A DNA stretch of 41,375 bases. It comes from CAHJWO01 sp964245885. Lineage in GTDB: Bacteria > Verrucomicrobiota > Verrucomicrobiia > Chthoniobacterales > SZAS-18. Each line of letters opens with the position of its first letter. The first letter of the stretch is position 1. Where the stretch lies: the NCBI GenBank assembly GCA_964245885.1, contig CAXTOX010000022.1, positions 1-41,375 on the forward strand, in the 5' to 3' direction. The position numbers and the translations under genes are program-made. The notes under the pieces were generated by a model, which did not search any database, was not told the origin of the DNA, and saw only the letters and a program-made list of their open reading frames with translations. This document shows, piece by piece, positions 41,295 to 41,375 of this stretch.

Positions 41295-41375
41295 GATGCC
41301 ACCCGGAAACGGAAAAGATACCTGTCCCGAATGGCACTAAAGATAAGGCTGGTTTGGGAGTTTTCGCTTTCGCTC

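Noticed and set aside
1..41375. CRISPR arrays, rRNA, tRNA, transposases, phage genes
   Set aside because: No regularly spaced direct repeats, no rRNA sequence, no tRNA-like cloverleaf and no transposase or integrase motif were noticed on either strand. A tRNA or small RNA could still be missed by eye.

Overview
This 41.4 kb window is a GC-rich, densely coding chromosomal segment from a Gram-negative bacterium. The gene set fits Verrucomicrobiota: DUF4388, YfhO and delta-60-repeat proteins, a bifunctional-nuclease-family protein, a lone rpsN and a lone nuoA, and few Shine-Dalgarno sequences. That assignment is inferred from gene content and style, not from a marker phylogeny. Two runs of exactly ten N (12711-12720 and 16182-16191) show a draft assembly, probably a metagenome bin. 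No rRNA, tRNA, CRISPR array, transposase or phage gene was seen.

Layout. 1-4918 (+): end of nusB, ftsY, a long inverted repeat, then a GT9 glycosyltransferase overlapping a YfhO-like membrane protein. 4938-9644 (-): recJ, rpsN, an FmdB zinc ribbon, a CorC/HlyC-type CBS protein and a DUF4388 protein, transcribed in that order. 9645-9955: divergent recJ/leuA spacer with a candidate promoter, a 24-codon leader ORF carrying rare Leu codons, and a hairpin. 9956-16429 (+): leuA, an SDR, nagA, a catalytically degenerate glycogen-synthase-like protein and a class III aminotransferase. 16390-19459 (-): a Dabb protein, nuoA, an unknown small protein and a DUF3352-like protein. 19591-22798 (+): a small membrane protein, ruvA, and a pair made of an ATP-grasp-like protein and a DUF3445 (haem-dependent N-demethylase family) protein. 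22826-27709 (-): bcp, a DUF697 protein with a broken P-loop, an RsmA/KsgA-Nudix fusion, rpmB, a small conserved protein and a COG0523 metallochaperone GTPase. 27939-28914 (+): a GGQ release-factor-like protein and a Fur-family regulator. 28921-30353: two attC-like imperfect palindromes bounding an unknown membrane protein gene and a DHFR-family gene, which look like integron cassettes without an integrase. 30400-35415 (-): dnaE, a terminator and a secreted delta-60-repeat protein. 35566-41294 (+): trpA, dapF, dapA, dapB, a DUF4019 protein, folK, panB and a bifunctional-nuclease-family protein. The last 81 bases (41295-41375) hold no gene or signal that I can support.

Function. Most genes are housekeeping: membrane targeting (ftsY), replication and repair (dnaE, recJ, ruvA), translation (rpsN, rpmB, rsmA) and biosynthesis of Leu, Trp, lysine/diaminopimelate, folate and pantothenate. 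The best leads are the cassette-like insert between fur and dnaE, the RsmA-Nudix fusion, the possible leucine attenuator ahead of leuA, the degenerate GlgA homologue, and the ATP-grasp-like/DUF3445 pair.
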